A DNA stretch of 64,000 nucleotides, taken from Paucibacter sp. B2R-40. Lineage in GTDB: Bacteria > Pseudomonadota > Gammaproteobacteria > Burkholderiales > Burkholderiaceae_C. The stretch lies in NCBI RefSeq assembly GCF_025717555.1, contig NZ_JAJIRP010000001.1, positions 62,001 through 126,000 on the forward strand. Reading direction: 5' to 3'. The notes under the pieces were generated by a model. It was not told the DNA's origin and ran no database searches. It was given only the letters and a program-made list of their open reading frames with translations. Both the position numbers and the translations under genes were made by a program. Shown piece by piece: positions 9,168-18,090 of the stretch (position 1 is the first letter of the stretch; every line of letters begins with the position of its first letter).

Positions 9168-10496
9168 ATGAGCAACAAGAACTCGTCTGTCTTCCCGCCC
9201 GACTTTGTCTGGGGCGTGGCCACCAGCGCTTTCCAGATCGAAGGCGCAAGCGCCGCCGACGGCAAAGGCCTATCAATCTGGGACAGCTTTTGTGCAAAAC
9301 CCGGCGCGATCGCCGATGCCAGCAACGGCGACATCGCCTGCCAGCATTACCAACGCTGGGCCGAAGATCTGGACATGATTGCCGCCTTGGGCGTCAATGC
9401 CTACCGCTTCTCGGTCTCCTGGCCGCGCGTGCAGCCCGCCGGCAGCGGCGCCTGGAACGACAAAGGTCTGGACTTCTACGAGCGCATCGTCGACGGCCTG
9501 CTGGCGCGCGGCCTGCAGCCTCATCTGACGCTCAATCACTGGGACTTGCCGGATGCGCTGCAAGCCACCGGCGGCTGGGCGAACCGCGACACCACGCAGC
9601 GCTTTGTCGACTACGCGCTCGGCATCAACGCCCGCCTGGGCGACCGCCTGGCGTCGATCGCCACGCATAACGAGCCTTGGGTGGTCGCAACGCTGGGCCA
9701 TGAAGCCGGTATCTTCGCCCCCGGCATCAAGAGCCGCAAGACCGCCGCGCAGGTCTCGCACCACCTGCTGCTCAGTCACGGCCTGGCGCTGCGGGCGCTG
9801 CGCGAGCAAGGCGTTAGCGCCAAGCTGGGCATCGTCTTGAATCTGGCGCCCATGCACCCGGCTACCGACACGGCCGCCGACCGCGCGCAAGCCAGCTTGG
9901 AAGACGGCCGCCTGCTGCGCTGGTATCTGGACCCACTTTTCAAGGGCGCTTATCCGAGCGATGTGTTGGCCGACCTGGGCGACGATGCACCCAAGATCGA
10001 AGCCGGCGACATGCAGTTGATTGCCGCACCGATGGACTTCCTTGGCGTCAACTATTACTCGCACTCGGTCGTCAGCGCCGACAAGAGTTACAAGGCCGGC
10101 AGCACCGGTTTACCTGTCACCGACATGGGCTGGGAGGTCTACCCCGAGGGGCTGACCGAGCTGCTCCTGCGCCTCAAGCGCGACTACCCAGTGCCGCCGC
10201 TGTTCGTGACCGAAAACGGCGGCGCCTTCAAGGACCAAATGGTCAACGGTCAAGTGCATGACCAGGATCGCCTCGACTATTTGGCGCGTCACATCGAAGC
10301 GGTGGCGGAGGCGATGCGCCAGGGTGTCGATATGGGCGGCTATATGGTCTGGAGCCTGATGGACAACTTCGAATGGGCCTCGGGCTACGAGAAGCGCTTC
10401 GGCATCGTCCATGTCGACTACCAAACCCAGCAGCGCACACTCAAAGACAGCGCGCTCTGGTACCGCGACTTCTTGCAAGCGAAAAAACAGTTCTGA
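9168..10496 (+). CDS. glycoside hydrolase family 1 beta-glucosidase
   Basis: A 442-residue cytoplasmic GH1 enzyme that hydrolyses beta-glucosides with retention. The N-terminus has FVWGVATSAFQIEG, the acid/base glutamate is in THNEPW (Glu169) and the nucleophile in VTENGG (Glu349), so both catalytic residues are present. ATG at 9168 (MSNKNSS) is preferred to an in-frame TTG at 9135 because GH1 proteins usually begin shortly before FPPDF. No signal peptide is seen, so it probably acts on disaccharides or short beta-glucans delivered by the transporter encoded around it. Length is normal for the family. Confidence 0.93.
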   Translation: MSNKNSSVFPPDFVWGVATSAFQIEGASAADGKGLSIWDSFCAKPGAIADASNGDIACQHYQRWAEDLDMIAALGVNAYRFSVSWPRVQPAGSGAWNDKGLDFYERIVDGLLARGLQPHLTLNHWDLPDALQATGGWANRDTTQRFVDYALGINARLGDRLASIATHNEPWVVATLGHEAGIFAPGIKSRKTAAQVSHHLLLSHGLALRALREQGVSAKLGIVLNLAPMHPATDTAADRAQASLEDGRLLRWYLDPLFKGAYPSDVLADLGDDAPKIEAGDMQLIAAPMDFLGVNYYSHSVVSADKSYKAGSTGLPVTDMGWEVYPEGLTELLLRLKRDYPVPPLFVTENGGAFKDQMVNGQVHDQDRLDYLARHIEAVAEAMRQGVDMGGYMVWSLMDNFEWASGYEKRFGIVHVDYQTQQRTLKDSALWYRDFLQAKKQF

Positions 10497-10506
10497 GGAC
10501 GAGAAA

Positions 10507-11568
10507 ATGGGACAGGTTTCACTGCGCGGCATCCGCAAAAGCTACGACAAGATCGAAATCATCAAAGGCATCGATCTGGAGGTGCGCGACGGCGAGTTCA
10601 TGGTCTTTGTCGGGCCGTCGGGCTGCGGCAAGTCGACCACCTTGCGCATGATTGCCGGGCTGGAAGAGATCAGCGCCGGCGAGCTGCAGATCGCCGGCGT
10701 GCGCGCCAATGAGGTGCGCCCGGCCGACCGTGGTGCCGCCATGGTGTTTCAGAGTTATGCGCTGTACCCGCATATGACGGTGGCCGAGAATATGGGCTTC
10801 GCGCTGAAGATGGCGGGCGAGTCCAAGGCCCAGCGCGCGGCCCAAGTGGCACGCACCGCCGAGGTCTTGCGTATCACCGATCTGCTCGGCCGCTACCCCA
10901 AGGAGCTGTCCGGCGGCCAGCGCCAGCGGGTCGCGATCGGGCGCGCGATCGTGCGCAAGCCCAAGGTCTTTTTGTTCGATGAGCCCTTGTCCAATCTGGA
11001 CGCGGCGCTGCGCGTCAATATGCGTATCGAACTGTCCCGGCTGCACAAGGAACTCGGCACGACGATGATTTACGTCACCCATGATCAGGTCGAGGCAATG
11101 ACCATGGGTGACCGCATCGCGGTCTTCAACCAGGGGCGCATCGAGCAGCTCGGCGCGCCGCTGGAGCTTTACGAGCGCCCGGCGAATGAGTTCGTCGCCG
11201 CCTTTATCGGCGCGCCACGGATCAATTTCATTGACCAGCCGATGGCAAGGGCGGCCAGCACGGCGCACCAAGGCCTATGGGCAAGATTGCTGGCAAACAG
11301 CAATGACCTGGCTGCCAAACGCGTGGGCATGCGGGCAGAGCATGTACGCCTGGTCGCCGCCGAGCAAGGCATCCCGGCCCAGGTCGAGTTGGCCGAACAT
11401 CTGGGCGACAGCTCGATTCTGTATCTGCGCATCGAGGGCCTGCCGGATCTGCTCAGCGCCAAGGTCGGCGCGGGCCACAGCGGCATTCAGGCTGGCCAAC
11501 GGGTTGGTCTGGATGTGGACGCAGCGGCGGCGCTGCGCTTTGGCGCGGATGCTTGTTTGTTGGGTTGA
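10507..11568 (+). CDS. sugar ABC transporter ATP-binding protein, MalK/UgpC type
   Basis: A 353-residue ATPase that powers the transporter. Walker A is GPSGCGKSTT, the Q-loop FQSYALYPHMT, the signature LSGGQRQRVAIGRA, Walker B VFLFDEPLSNLD, and the switch histidine YVTHDQ. A C-terminal regulatory (TOBE/OB-like) region of about 110 residues follows. An in-frame ATG at 10411 lies inside the GH1 gene; the ATG at 10507 after GAGGACGAGAAA is the natural start, 10 bp after the glucosidase stop. As the last gene of the operon its position supports a complete, self-contained importer. Confidence 0.93.
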   Translation: MGQVSLRGIRKSYDKIEIIKGIDLEVRDGEFMVFVGPSGCGKSTTLRMIAGLEEISAGELQIAGVRANEVRPADRGAAMVFQSYALYPHMTVAENMGFALKMAGESKAQRAAQVARTAEVLRITDLLGRYPKELSGGQRQRVAIGRAIVRKPKVFLFDEPLSNLDAALRVNMRIELSRLHKELGTTMIYVTHDQVEAMTMGDRIAVFNQGRIEQLGAPLELYERPANEFVAAFIGAPRINFIDQPMARAASTAHQGLWARLLANSNDLAAKRVGMRAEHVRLVAAEQGIPAQVELAEHLGDSSILYLRIEGLPDLLSAKVGAGHSGIQAGQRVGLDVDAAAALRFGADACLLG

Positions 11569-11831
11569 CCGGGCACAGCACGGCAAAGAGCAGCTCTGAT
11601 CATCGACTCATTTTCGCCAACACCGAAGCGCATTCATCCCCTCCATCCTGGCTCACTATTCTTGCTCGCAGGAGTCATCTGAAAGTGGATGCCAACTGGA
11701 TTTTGGCCAGGATGGAGGGGATGAAGGGGTCAAAGAACGAGTGGCCGATCCAGGGCCGTCTTTTCAACTTTGAGGCCTGCTGTTCAGAACTGTCATGCGC
11801 GCTGAGCATTGCTGGGCCAGCAGCAGACCGT
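11569..11831. repeat. convergent intergenic region with a perfect 20-bp inverted repeat
   Basis: The gap between the two converging operons holds two 20-bp arms that are exact reverse complements: 11633-11652 and 11706-11725, separated by 53 bp. There is no U-tract at either side, so it is not a textbook terminator, although a long hairpin in either transcript could still stop or stabilise the converging messages. It could also be the scar or end pair of a miniature element. I see no gene here. Confidence 0.6.
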
Positions 11832-12662
11832 TCACTTTGAAGTTGAAGCTGCCCTCAAGCCCTTCACATACTTCATGATGTTCAAGAACGTATCGGTCCA
11901 ATACAGCTCCCGGTGTGCGGCCAAGTAACTGAGCAGTTCGGCATGCGCCTGCATCGACACGCTGAGGTGGTCGCCGCCGATGCCGTGAAAAGTGAAGTTG
12001 ATCATCGTTCCTGCCTCGGCCGCCTGTTCGACCAAGGCGATCAGCTGCGCACCGCTGGCATCCACGGGCACGAAGACCTCGACCGCATAGGGGTCGAGCT
12101 TGGCCATATCGGGCACGAGGCCACCCACCTTGGCCTTGATCGCGACAAAGTCGCCCTTGATCAAATCCAGGTAGTTCTGCCCACCGGCCAAGAGATCGGT
12201 GCAGGGCGCGGTGAAGCTGCGCTGGGTTTGGCCGTCAATTGCCCGCAGCAAGGTGTTGCCGACGCGAATTTGCGCCGCGATCTGGCTGGCGCTGATCTTG
12301 TCCAGATCGTTGTCGGCACTGACCCAAGCGCGGTCGGGGCCGGCGCGCGAGCATTGGTGAAACAGCGTGTGATTGCCGAGTTCATGGCCGGCGGCCGCCG
12401 CAGCGCGCCACTCGTTCATGCGGCGGCTGACGACGTCGCTGCTCAGCGTCAAGTAAAAGCTGCCGCGCAGGCCGGCCCGATTCAAGGCCGGAATGGCGTT
12501 ATCGAGCTGGCTGTTCAGCGCGTCGTCATAGGCCAGGCTGACCGCTGCGCGCTCGCCCTTGGGCCATTGAAAGGGCTGGCCTTCCGCACCACGGGCAGAG
12601 GCCGTTAGATTCAGCAAAGCGGTGGCCAGGAACAAGGCCTGGGCGGTCTTCATCTTCCACAT
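11832..12662 (-). CDS. exported polysaccharide deacetylase (NodB-like, CE4)
   Basis: A 276-residue protein with a signal peptide (about MWKMKTAQALFLATALLNL, cleavage near ARG-AEG). The NodB-like metal-binding elements are AVSLAYDDALNSQ (the DD motif) and GHELGNHTLFH (His-x3-His). Enzymes of this fold remove acetyl groups from sugars. The ATG at 12662 is chosen because the more upstream in-frame start is TTG and the ATG has a GGAA element in front of it. It is the last gene of the minus-strand glucan operon, 33 bp after the SUMF1-fusion gene, so it may prepare an acetylated polysaccharide for breakdown. The substrate is unknown. Confidence 0.8.
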   Translation of the reverse strand: MWKMKTAQALFLATALLNLTASARGAEGQPFQWPKGERAAVSLAYDDALNSQLDNAIPALNRAGLRGSFYLTLSSDVVSRRMNEWRAAAAAGHELGNHTLFHQCSRAGPDRAWVSADNDLDKISASQIAAQIRVGNTLLRAIDGQTQRSFTAPCTDLLAGGQNYLDLIKGDFVAIKAKVGGLVPDMAKLDPYAVEVFVPVDASGAQLIALVEQAAEAGTMINFTFHGIGGDHLSVSMQAHAELLSYLAAHRELYWTDTFLNIMKYVKGLRAASTSK

Positions 12663-12695
12663 CGAACAGTTCCAGCCTTTCAAAAAATAACGGCT

Positions 12696-14924
12696 TCAAC
12701 CCCCATCCATCACACAGCGAAAACCGATGGTGCCGGCCCGGTCTTTGGACGGCGCCATCAGCAGGTATTTGCCATGTTCGTTCAGCTTCAAGGCCGACGG
12801 GAAGTACCAGTGCGAGCCTTGGGGCCGATAGTAGCTGCCGCCGCGCAGCACGGCTGCGCGGGTGTGCTCGTCGGCGAATTCATCGGTCCATTGCCAGACC
12901 AAGCCCACCAGGTCCTCGACCCCAAACGGGCCGGCGCCCAAGGGGTGCGTGCCGACCGGGGCGGGCGGCGGCATGTCCCGCTCGGTGGCGGGCGTGGGTG
13001 CAGCGGCGGCCAGCCATTGATTGCCCCAGGGGTAGAGGCGCCCGTCGCTGCCTTGCGCCGCGTATTGCCACTCCCACTCATGCGGCAGACGCTTGCCGGC
13101 CCATTGGCAATAGGCGCGCGCGTCTTCGATCGACACCCAGGTGACGGGGCGCTGGGCATCGCCCGGCTTTGGACTGGGCCCGCCCCATGCTTTCAGGAAG
13201 TTATGTGCATCGGCGGGCTGGTAGCCGGCGGCGTCGATGAAGGCCTTGAACTGGGTGTTGGTGACCGGGTGGCGATCGATGAAGAAGCGCTTGATCGCCA
13301 TGCGGTGCAGATGGGCGCGCCGGGGCAAAGCCTCCCAGGGGTATTGCACATCCATGCCGGGGCGGTTCTCGCCTTCGATCTCGACACCGGTGACGCGAAA
13401 GTCAAACTCGCCGGCGGGGATCATCACCATGCCGCTAGGTGCCTGGCTGGCAGGCCTTGTAGCGGCAATTGGCAGCATCGCCTGCGGCAGCGGCTTCCAT
13501 TCGGCGGAGTAGGCGCTCAAGGGCTGGCTGGCCCGAGCCTGCTGCGCTGTTAAGAATGCCGCAAGATCGGCCGGCAATGCGCCGCCGTCCAGACCGAGCA
13601 CCGCACCGTAACCGAGCGGCTCCATCGCTAAGCTCAACACAGCCTCGGAACCGCTGACCTTGGCCGCTAGCTCCACACCGCGCCACAGATCGAAATAGCG
13701 CCGTCCCGGCTGATGGGCCAGCTTGATGATGGCCTCATCGAGCGCAAAGGCATTGCGGTTGACCAGTGTCCACAGCGTGCGGCCTTGTCCTGCAATGCTG
13801 CCTGAGAAGCTGCTCGCGTAGACGCCGTAATGCTGCGTCGGCAGATGCGGCACCCAATCCGGGCTGTTCAGCAGCTCGGGCACGGCGCGGTAGATGTTCG
13901 CGATGCGGCGCAGTGCCTCGGCATCGCGCGGCGTGAATTGGTTCCACCAACCCCAGATGTTCTCCCAGCTCTGGATGCCAGCGCCGTTGAACAAGGCCGC
14001 TTGCATGATGTTGTGGCGGTCGGTGGCCCAGCGGTCGCTGACATGGATCAGATGGCGCGGCTCCAACCATTTCCATTTGCTGACCATAGGCACAAACGGC
14101 GTCTCCCAATAACCCCAGCTCTGCTGATTGAAGGCCAGCATCGCCTCGTCCTTGAAGGACAGCTCGGGCTGCAGCAGCAAAGCCCGGCCACTCGCGTCGG
14201 CCGCCTTGCGGTAGGCCAGCGGCAGGCCGTCCATGGTGTCGCCATTGATGCCGTCGGCGCCGATCTCGGCCAGCAGCGCGGCGATGGCTTCGGGCATGGG
14301 CCGACCCTCGTCGCGCGAGCCGTTGTCCCAGGGCAGGACGGGAAGCAACACGCGTACACCTCGGCTTTGAAAATCCTTGACCAGCTGACGCAGCGCCGGC
14401 AGACCGCCGGGCAGGTCGCGCAACATATCCCATTGGTTGCGGTCGTCGATGCCGATATTCGGATAGACCGGCCACAGCAACACGCTGTCGATGCCGCCAT
14501 AGCGCTGATTCAGGTCGGCGAGGTAGCGCTCGGGTGTGTAGCGCCGCGCTTGTGGGTCGTAGAGATAGCGGTCCTCCATCATCGCTTGCGGCTGCACGAA
14601 ATTGCGCTGCGTCCAGAGCAGCTCGGGGCGGCGGTATTGCGCATCCTCGTAGCCGATCGCCTTGAGCTGCTGCTGCCGCCAGACGCGCATCGCCTGCAGC
14701 CAGGGCTCAAACTCACCGGCACTGTCACGCTGCCAGTTGTTCATGCGCGCCTGCCAGTCGGGCTCGCCGCGGTCTTCTTGCGCCGGGCCGGCGATCTGGC
14801 TGCCGCGTGGCTTGATCTCGACCGGCGCTGCTTGGGCGTGCAGGTTCATGGTTAGCAGTCCGCTCAGGAGCAAGAAGCCCGCTACGATGCGTCGCTTACT
14901 GGGCTTGCTGATAGACGCGCACAT
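12696..14924 (-). CDS. fusion of a glycosidase-like TIM-barrel domain and a C-terminal SUMF1/FGE domain
   Basis: About 742 residues from ATG at 14924, with a signal peptide (RRIVAGFLLLSGLLTMNLHAQA). Residues roughly 40-460 look like a TIM-barrel hydrolase: DSVLLWPVYPNIGI, SRGVRVLLPVLPWDN, DGINGDTMDGLPLAYR and FKDEAMLAF. The C-terminal part is a SUMF1/formylglycine-generating-enzyme-type domain: MIPAGEF, PVTNTQFKAFIDAAGYQPAD, PVTWVSIEDARAYCQWAGKR, LPHEWEWQYAAQG, LVGLVWQWTDEF, LRGGSYY and TIGFRCV. Many such domains are non-enzymatic and bind sugars or act as C-type-lectin-like folds, so sulfatase activation should not be assumed. The 5' end overlaps the GH16 gene by 29 bp. Its place between GH16 and a deacetylase argues for a polysaccharide role. 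Confidence 0.75.
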   Translation of the reverse strand: MCASISKPSKRRIVAGFLLLSGLLTMNLHAQAAPVEIKPRGSQIAGPAQEDRGEPDWQARMNNWQRDSAGEFEPWLQAMRVWRQQQLKAIGYEDAQYRRPELLWTQRNFVQPQAMMEDRYLYDPQARRYTPERYLADLNQRYGGIDSVLLWPVYPNIGIDDRNQWDMLRDLPGGLPALRQLVKDFQSRGVRVLLPVLPWDNGSRDEGRPMPEAIAALLAEIGADGINGDTMDGLPLAYRKAADASGRALLLQPELSFKDEAMLAFNQQSWGYWETPFVPMVSKWKWLEPRHLIHVSDRWATDRHNIMQAALFNGAGIQSWENIWGWWNQFTPRDAEALRRIANIYRAVPELLNSPDWVPHLPTQHYGVYASSFSGSIAGQGRTLWTLVNRNAFALDEAIIKLAHQPGRRYFDLWRGVELAAKVSGSEAVLSLAMEPLGYGAVLGLDGGALPADLAAFLTAQQARASQPLSAYSAEWKPLPQAMLPIAATRPASQAPSGMVMIPAGEFDFRVTGVEIEGENRPGMDVQYPWEALPRRAHLHRMAIKRFFIDRHPVTNTQFKAFIDAAGYQPADAHNFLKAWGGPSPKPGDAQRPVTWVSIEDARAYCQWAGKRLPHEWEWQYAAQGSDGRLYPWGNQWLAAAAPTPATERDMPPPAPVGTHPLGAGPFGVEDLVGLVWQWTDEFADEHTRAAVLRGGSYYRPQGSHWYFPSALKLNEHGKYLLMAPSKDRAGTIGFRCVMDGG

Positions 14925-15822
14925 GCTCGACTTCCATGCGTATGGGCAATGCGGCGTCATCGACAGCACCGCCGAGATCGCCGCCGATGGCAATATTCAG
15001 AATCAAGAACTGCGGCGCGTCGAAAGGCCAGGCAGCCTTGCCGGTCTTGGCGTTGGGGTAGACGGCATGGGGCTTGCCGTCGATGCCAAAGCGCACGCCC
15101 TCCGCCGTCCAATGCATCTGGTAGTTATGGAAGGCGCTGCAGGCGCCAGCGACCTGGGTCTCGCCGCCCTTGCCATGGGCGCCGCTGCCGGCCGTGGTGT
15201 GGACGGTGCTGAAGACCTTGGTGGGCTCGTTGCCGATCTGCTCCATGATGTCCAGCTCGCCGCCGGCTGGCCATTCGCCCTGGCTGGCCAACATCCAGAT
15301 CGCCGGCCAACTGCCCTTGCCGCAAGGCAGCTTGGCGCGGATCTCGAAGAAGCCGTAGGTCCACTCGGCTTTGCCGGCGGTGATCAGGCGGGCCGAGCTG
15401 TAGCGTTGGCCGCCCCAGTCGGCTTGCTTGTCCATGGCCTCCAAGCGCGCGGTGATGATGAGCTTGCCGTCTTGCACGGCCGAGTTCTCCGCCCGCGCAT
15501 GGCTGTAGTACTGCAGCTCCTTGTTGTGCCAGCCCTGCTTGTTCATGCCGGTGTCATAGGCCCATTTGGCCGGGTCCGGCAGGCCGGCTCGGTCGAATTC
15601 ATCGGACCAGACCAACTTGTAGCTGGCCGGGACGCTGAGCGTTTGCATTTGCGTTTGCGCTGGTGGTGCCGGTGTCTGAGCAGGCGCGGGCGCCACATCA
15701 GCCCCGCCCGAACCGCAGGCGGCCAGGGCCAGGCCGGCGATCAAGGGTGTCCAGCAGCGGCGTTGGGCAATGAATTGGGTGAAGGGAGTCGGCATGGTGA
15801 GCTGAGTTGAGTTGGAGTTCAT
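14896..15822 (-). CDS. glycoside hydrolase family 16 lipoprotein (beta-glucanase)
   Basis: A 308-residue GH16 enzyme, the family that contains laminarinases, lichenases and related endo-glucanases. The catalytic ExDxxE motif is GELDIMEQIG, with Glu189 as likely nucleophile and Glu194 as acid/base. A lipobox LALAAC ending at Cys36 anchors it in the membrane, followed by a Pro/Ala/Gln linker to about residue 60. ATG at 15822 overlaps the upstream stop by 4 bp; an ATG at 15795 would give a shorter signal peptide. Together with the GH1 enzyme and importer it forms a surface-to-cytoplasm pathway: GH16 cuts the polymer, the transporter imports fragments, GH1 finishes them. Confidence 0.9.
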   Translation of the reverse strand: MNSNSTQLTMPTPFTQFIAQRRCWTPLIAGLALAACGSGGADVAPAPAQTPAPPAQTQMQTLSVPASYKLVWSDEFDRAGLPDPAKWAYDTGMNKQGWHNKELQYYSHARAENSAVQDGKLIITARLEAMDKQADWGGQRYSSARLITAGKAEWTYGFFEIRAKLPCGKGSWPAIWMLASQGEWPAGGELDIMEQIGNEPTKVFSTVHTTAGSGAHGKGGETQVAGACSAFHNYQMHWTAEGVRFGIDGKPHAVYPNAKTGKAAWPFDAPQFLILNIAIGGDLGGAVDDAALPIRMEVEHVRVYQQAQ

Positions 15823-17171
15823 CGGTGGGCGCGCCGCTCAAGCAGGGCGTGGGCGTCGGCGAGCGCGCTGCGAATCGACTTGCCACGGTTCAAGACATTG
15901 TCGAGTTCGGTGCCAATCACTTCATCGGCAAAAGGGTCTTGCTTGTGCACCGGCGCGGCGCTGATGCGTCGCGCCGCCCGCCGCCACAACTGCCTTGCGG
16001 GCTGGCCGCCCAGAAATGCCACCGGCGCGTCAAAAAACGGGTCTTCATGCGTGGCCAGCAGGGCCGGGAAGGCATCATGCGTTTTGAAGGCGGTCAACTG
16101 GCGCTCGCGGTCCAGCGTCATCAGCTGGATGAACTGCCAGGCCAGCAGCTTGCGGGCCGGTTCGGCCTTGCGCGGCATCGCATAAAAGGCGCCGCCATAG
16201 CCCGCGTTGGCGCCCTCGGGCAGCTCGGACGCACGCCACAAGCCTGCTGTTTGCGGCGCGATCCAGTTGCTCAGCTGGCCGACCAACCAGGCACCCGACA
16301 GCTCGGTGGCCAGCGTGCCGCGTTTGAAGCCCTCGGCCCATTCATTCGACCAGGCGGTGACGCGCGCATCCAGCCCCTGCCTGCGGACCTGGAGCGCCAC
16401 TTCAAAAGCGCGCACAAATCGCGCCGAGGTGACCAGCACGCGGGAGTCTTGGTCGAAATAGAGGCCCTCGCCGGGCTGAATGCCGGTGCGGATCAAGATG
16501 TCTTTGATTTCCTGCACATGGGCGATTAAATAGGCGCCGGTCAGCTTTTTGATGCGGGCGCCGGCGGCGACATAGCCGTCCCAGGAACGCGTTAGCTCAG
16601 CGGCGTCGACGCCGGCGCGAGCCAGAATGTCTTGGCGATAGAGCAGGGTGCCGGGGCCGATATCGGTCGGCACCGCGACGACGGCGCCGTTGCGGGCCAG
16701 CGCTTGATCAAAGGCATAAGGCACCAACAGCTGGCGATAGCGGCCCAAGTCATAGGGCGCTTGTGCCAGGTTCTCCAGCCCGCCGCCCTGAGCAAAGCGG
16801 CCGAGCTTGCTGGACTCCAGCGCCAGCACGTCGGGCAGCAGCACGGCGGTAGACAGCGCCGTGATCATGGCGGTGTGGTGGTCAGCGTATTGGCGCGTGA
16901 CGACCTTGATGTGCACCTGCGGGTGCAGGCGCTGCCAGGCAGGAATGGCCGCACGGGCGATTTCGTCGACGAGTGGGAAGGCAGCGACCGTCAGCGTGAT
17001 GCTTGCGCCGGCCCCCGCCTCCGCAGTCGCACTCGCACTCGCACTCGCAGTCGCAGTCGCACCTGCCCGGTCGGCAGCACCCAAAGCCAGCAAGGCTCCG
17101 GCCGCGCCACCTGCGAGCAGCGCACGACGCGTCGGCCCCGGCGGTTGCAGCGAGGCGGTTCTTGCTGGCAT
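15819..17171 (-). CDS. sugar ABC transporter substrate-binding protein (second copy, Tat-like signal)
   Basis: A 450-residue paralogue of the binding protein at 6017-7327, with the same landmarks (ADHHTAM, VPTDIGPGTLLYR, ILIRTGIQPGEGLYFD). The N-terminus has TRRALLAGGAAGALLALGAA, a twin-arginine followed by a hydrophobic stretch, suggesting Tat export, whereas the first copy looks like a Sec substrate. Between signal and mature domain is an Ala/Thr/Ser linker coded by a hexanucleotide repeat. No permease or ATPase is encoded in this operon, so it presumably feeds the same transporter with a different ligand. GGAGA precedes the start; the LacI-type operator lies 26 bp upstream. Confidence 0.88.
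   Translation of the reverse strand: MPARTASLQPPGPTRRALLAGGAAGALLALGAADRAGATATASASASATAEAGAGASITLTVAAFPLVDEIARAAIPAWQRLHPQVHIKVVTRQYADHHTAMITALSTAVLLPDVLALESSKLGRFAQGGGLENLAQAPYDLGRYRQLLVPYAFDQALARNGAVVAVPTDIGPGTLLYRQDILARAGVDAAELTRSWDGYVAAGARIKKLTGAYLIAHVQEIKDILIRTGIQPGEGLYFDQDSRVLVTSARFVRAFEVALQVRRQGLDARVTAWSNEWAEGFKRGTLATELSGAWLVGQLSNWIAPQTAGLWRASELPEGANAGYGGAFYAMPRKAEPARKLLAWQFIQLMTLDRERQLTAFKTHDAFPALLATHEDPFFDAPVAFLGGQPARQLWRRAARRISAAPVHKQDPFADEVIGTELDNVLNRGKSIRSALADAHALLERRAHR
17023..17062. repeat. hexanucleotide microsatellite in the second binding-protein gene
   Basis: Six consecutive copies of GCAGTC or GCACTC in register (17023-17058), then a partial copy. It encodes an Ala/Ser/Thr linker just after the signal peptide. 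Copy-number change by slippage would alter linker length in steps of two residues without breaking the frame. Confidence 0.8.
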
Positions 17172-17196
17172 CAGATTTGTCTCCGTCTATCTTTTT

Positions 17197-17217
17197 TGAA
17201 AGCGCTTTCATAATATA
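17197..17217 (-). promoter_or_regulatory. LacI-type operator and -10 box for the GH16/SUMF1 operon
   Basis: TGAAAGCGCTTTCA at 17197-17210 is identical to the operator at 5930-5943. On the minus strand a TATATT -10 element (17212-17217) sits in the same register relative to the palindrome as TACATT does in the other promoter. No strong -35 box is evident. The start codon of the second binding protein follows 26 bp after the operator. Confidence 0.8.
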
Positions 17218-17383
17218 TGCCAAGCGCTGCGTTCTGGCATTTCTGGCTAACCCTAAGCCGGCCTGAGCAAGTCTGCATGTGCCGAGGCGGGCGGGCCGAC
17301 CTGCGCGGCATGATCTCCATTTCGCCCCGGAAGCTGCGGCCTCCTAGAATGCGCTCACCAAAGATCAAGAACGGAGACACCCG

Positions 17384-18055
17384 ATGCGCATCCTGATTGC
17401 GGAAGATGATCAAGTGCTGGCCGATGCGCTGCTGCGTTCGCTGCGCGCCTCCGGCTATGCGGTCGATCAAGTCAGCAATGGCAGCGAGGCCGACGCCGCC
17501 CTGGCCTCGCATGAGTTCGATCTGGTGATTCTCGATCTGGGTCTGCCCAAGCTGCATGGCCTGGAGGTCTTGCGCAAGCTGCGTGCGCGCGGCTCCTCGA
17601 TGCCGGTGTTGATTTTAACGGCGGCCGACAGCGTCGAGCAGCGCGTCAAAGGCCTGGACTTTGGGGCCGACGACTTCATGGCCAAGCCCTTCTCGCTGCA
17701 GGAGCTCGAAGCACGTGTGCGGGCCTTGACCCGGCGCGGCCTTGGCACGGCGTCCAGCGTCATCAAGCATGGCCCCTTGAGCTTTGATGCAACCGGGCGG
17801 GTGGCCTATATCAATGACCAGATGATCGAGCTGTCGGCGCGCGAGCTGAGCCTGCTAGAAGTGCTGCTGCAGCGCGCCGGCCGGCTGGTCAGCAAGGACC
17901 AGTTGGTGGAACGCCTGTGTGAATGGGGTGAAGAAGTCAGCAATAACGCCATCGAAGTCTATATCCACCGCCTGCGCAAGAAGATCGAGCAGGGGCCGAT
18001 CCGCATCGCCACCGTGCGCGGCCTTGGCTATTGCCTAGAGAAAATCGCCCCCTGA
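17384..18055 (+). CDS. OmpR/PhoB-type response regulator (QseB/TctD-like)
   Basis: A 223-residue regulator with a receiver domain (acidic pair Asp8-Asp9, phospho-acceptor Asp51 in VILDLGLP, Lys101 in MAKPF) and a C-terminal winged helix ending NNAIEVYIHRLRKKIEQG, IATVRGLGYCLE. An RBS GGAGA precedes the ATG. It is followed by its sensor kinase after a 99-bp gap that contains a small hairpin. The signal sensed is not evident; similar pairs respond to metals, tricarboxylates or cell-envelope cues. Confidence 0.92.
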   Translation: MRILIAEDDQVLADALLRSLRASGYAVDQVSNGSEADAALASHEFDLVILDLGLPKLHGLEVLRKLRARGSSMPVLILTAADSVEQRVKGLDFGADDFMAKPFSLQELEARVRALTRRGLGTASSVIKHGPLSFDATGRVAYINDQMIELSARELSLLEVLLQRAGRLVSKDQLVERLCEWGEEVSNNAIEVYIHRLRKKIEQGPIRIATVRGLGYCLEKIAP

Positions 18056-18090
18056 TGACATGGGGCACCCCGATGGCCGCTTACAGCCAT

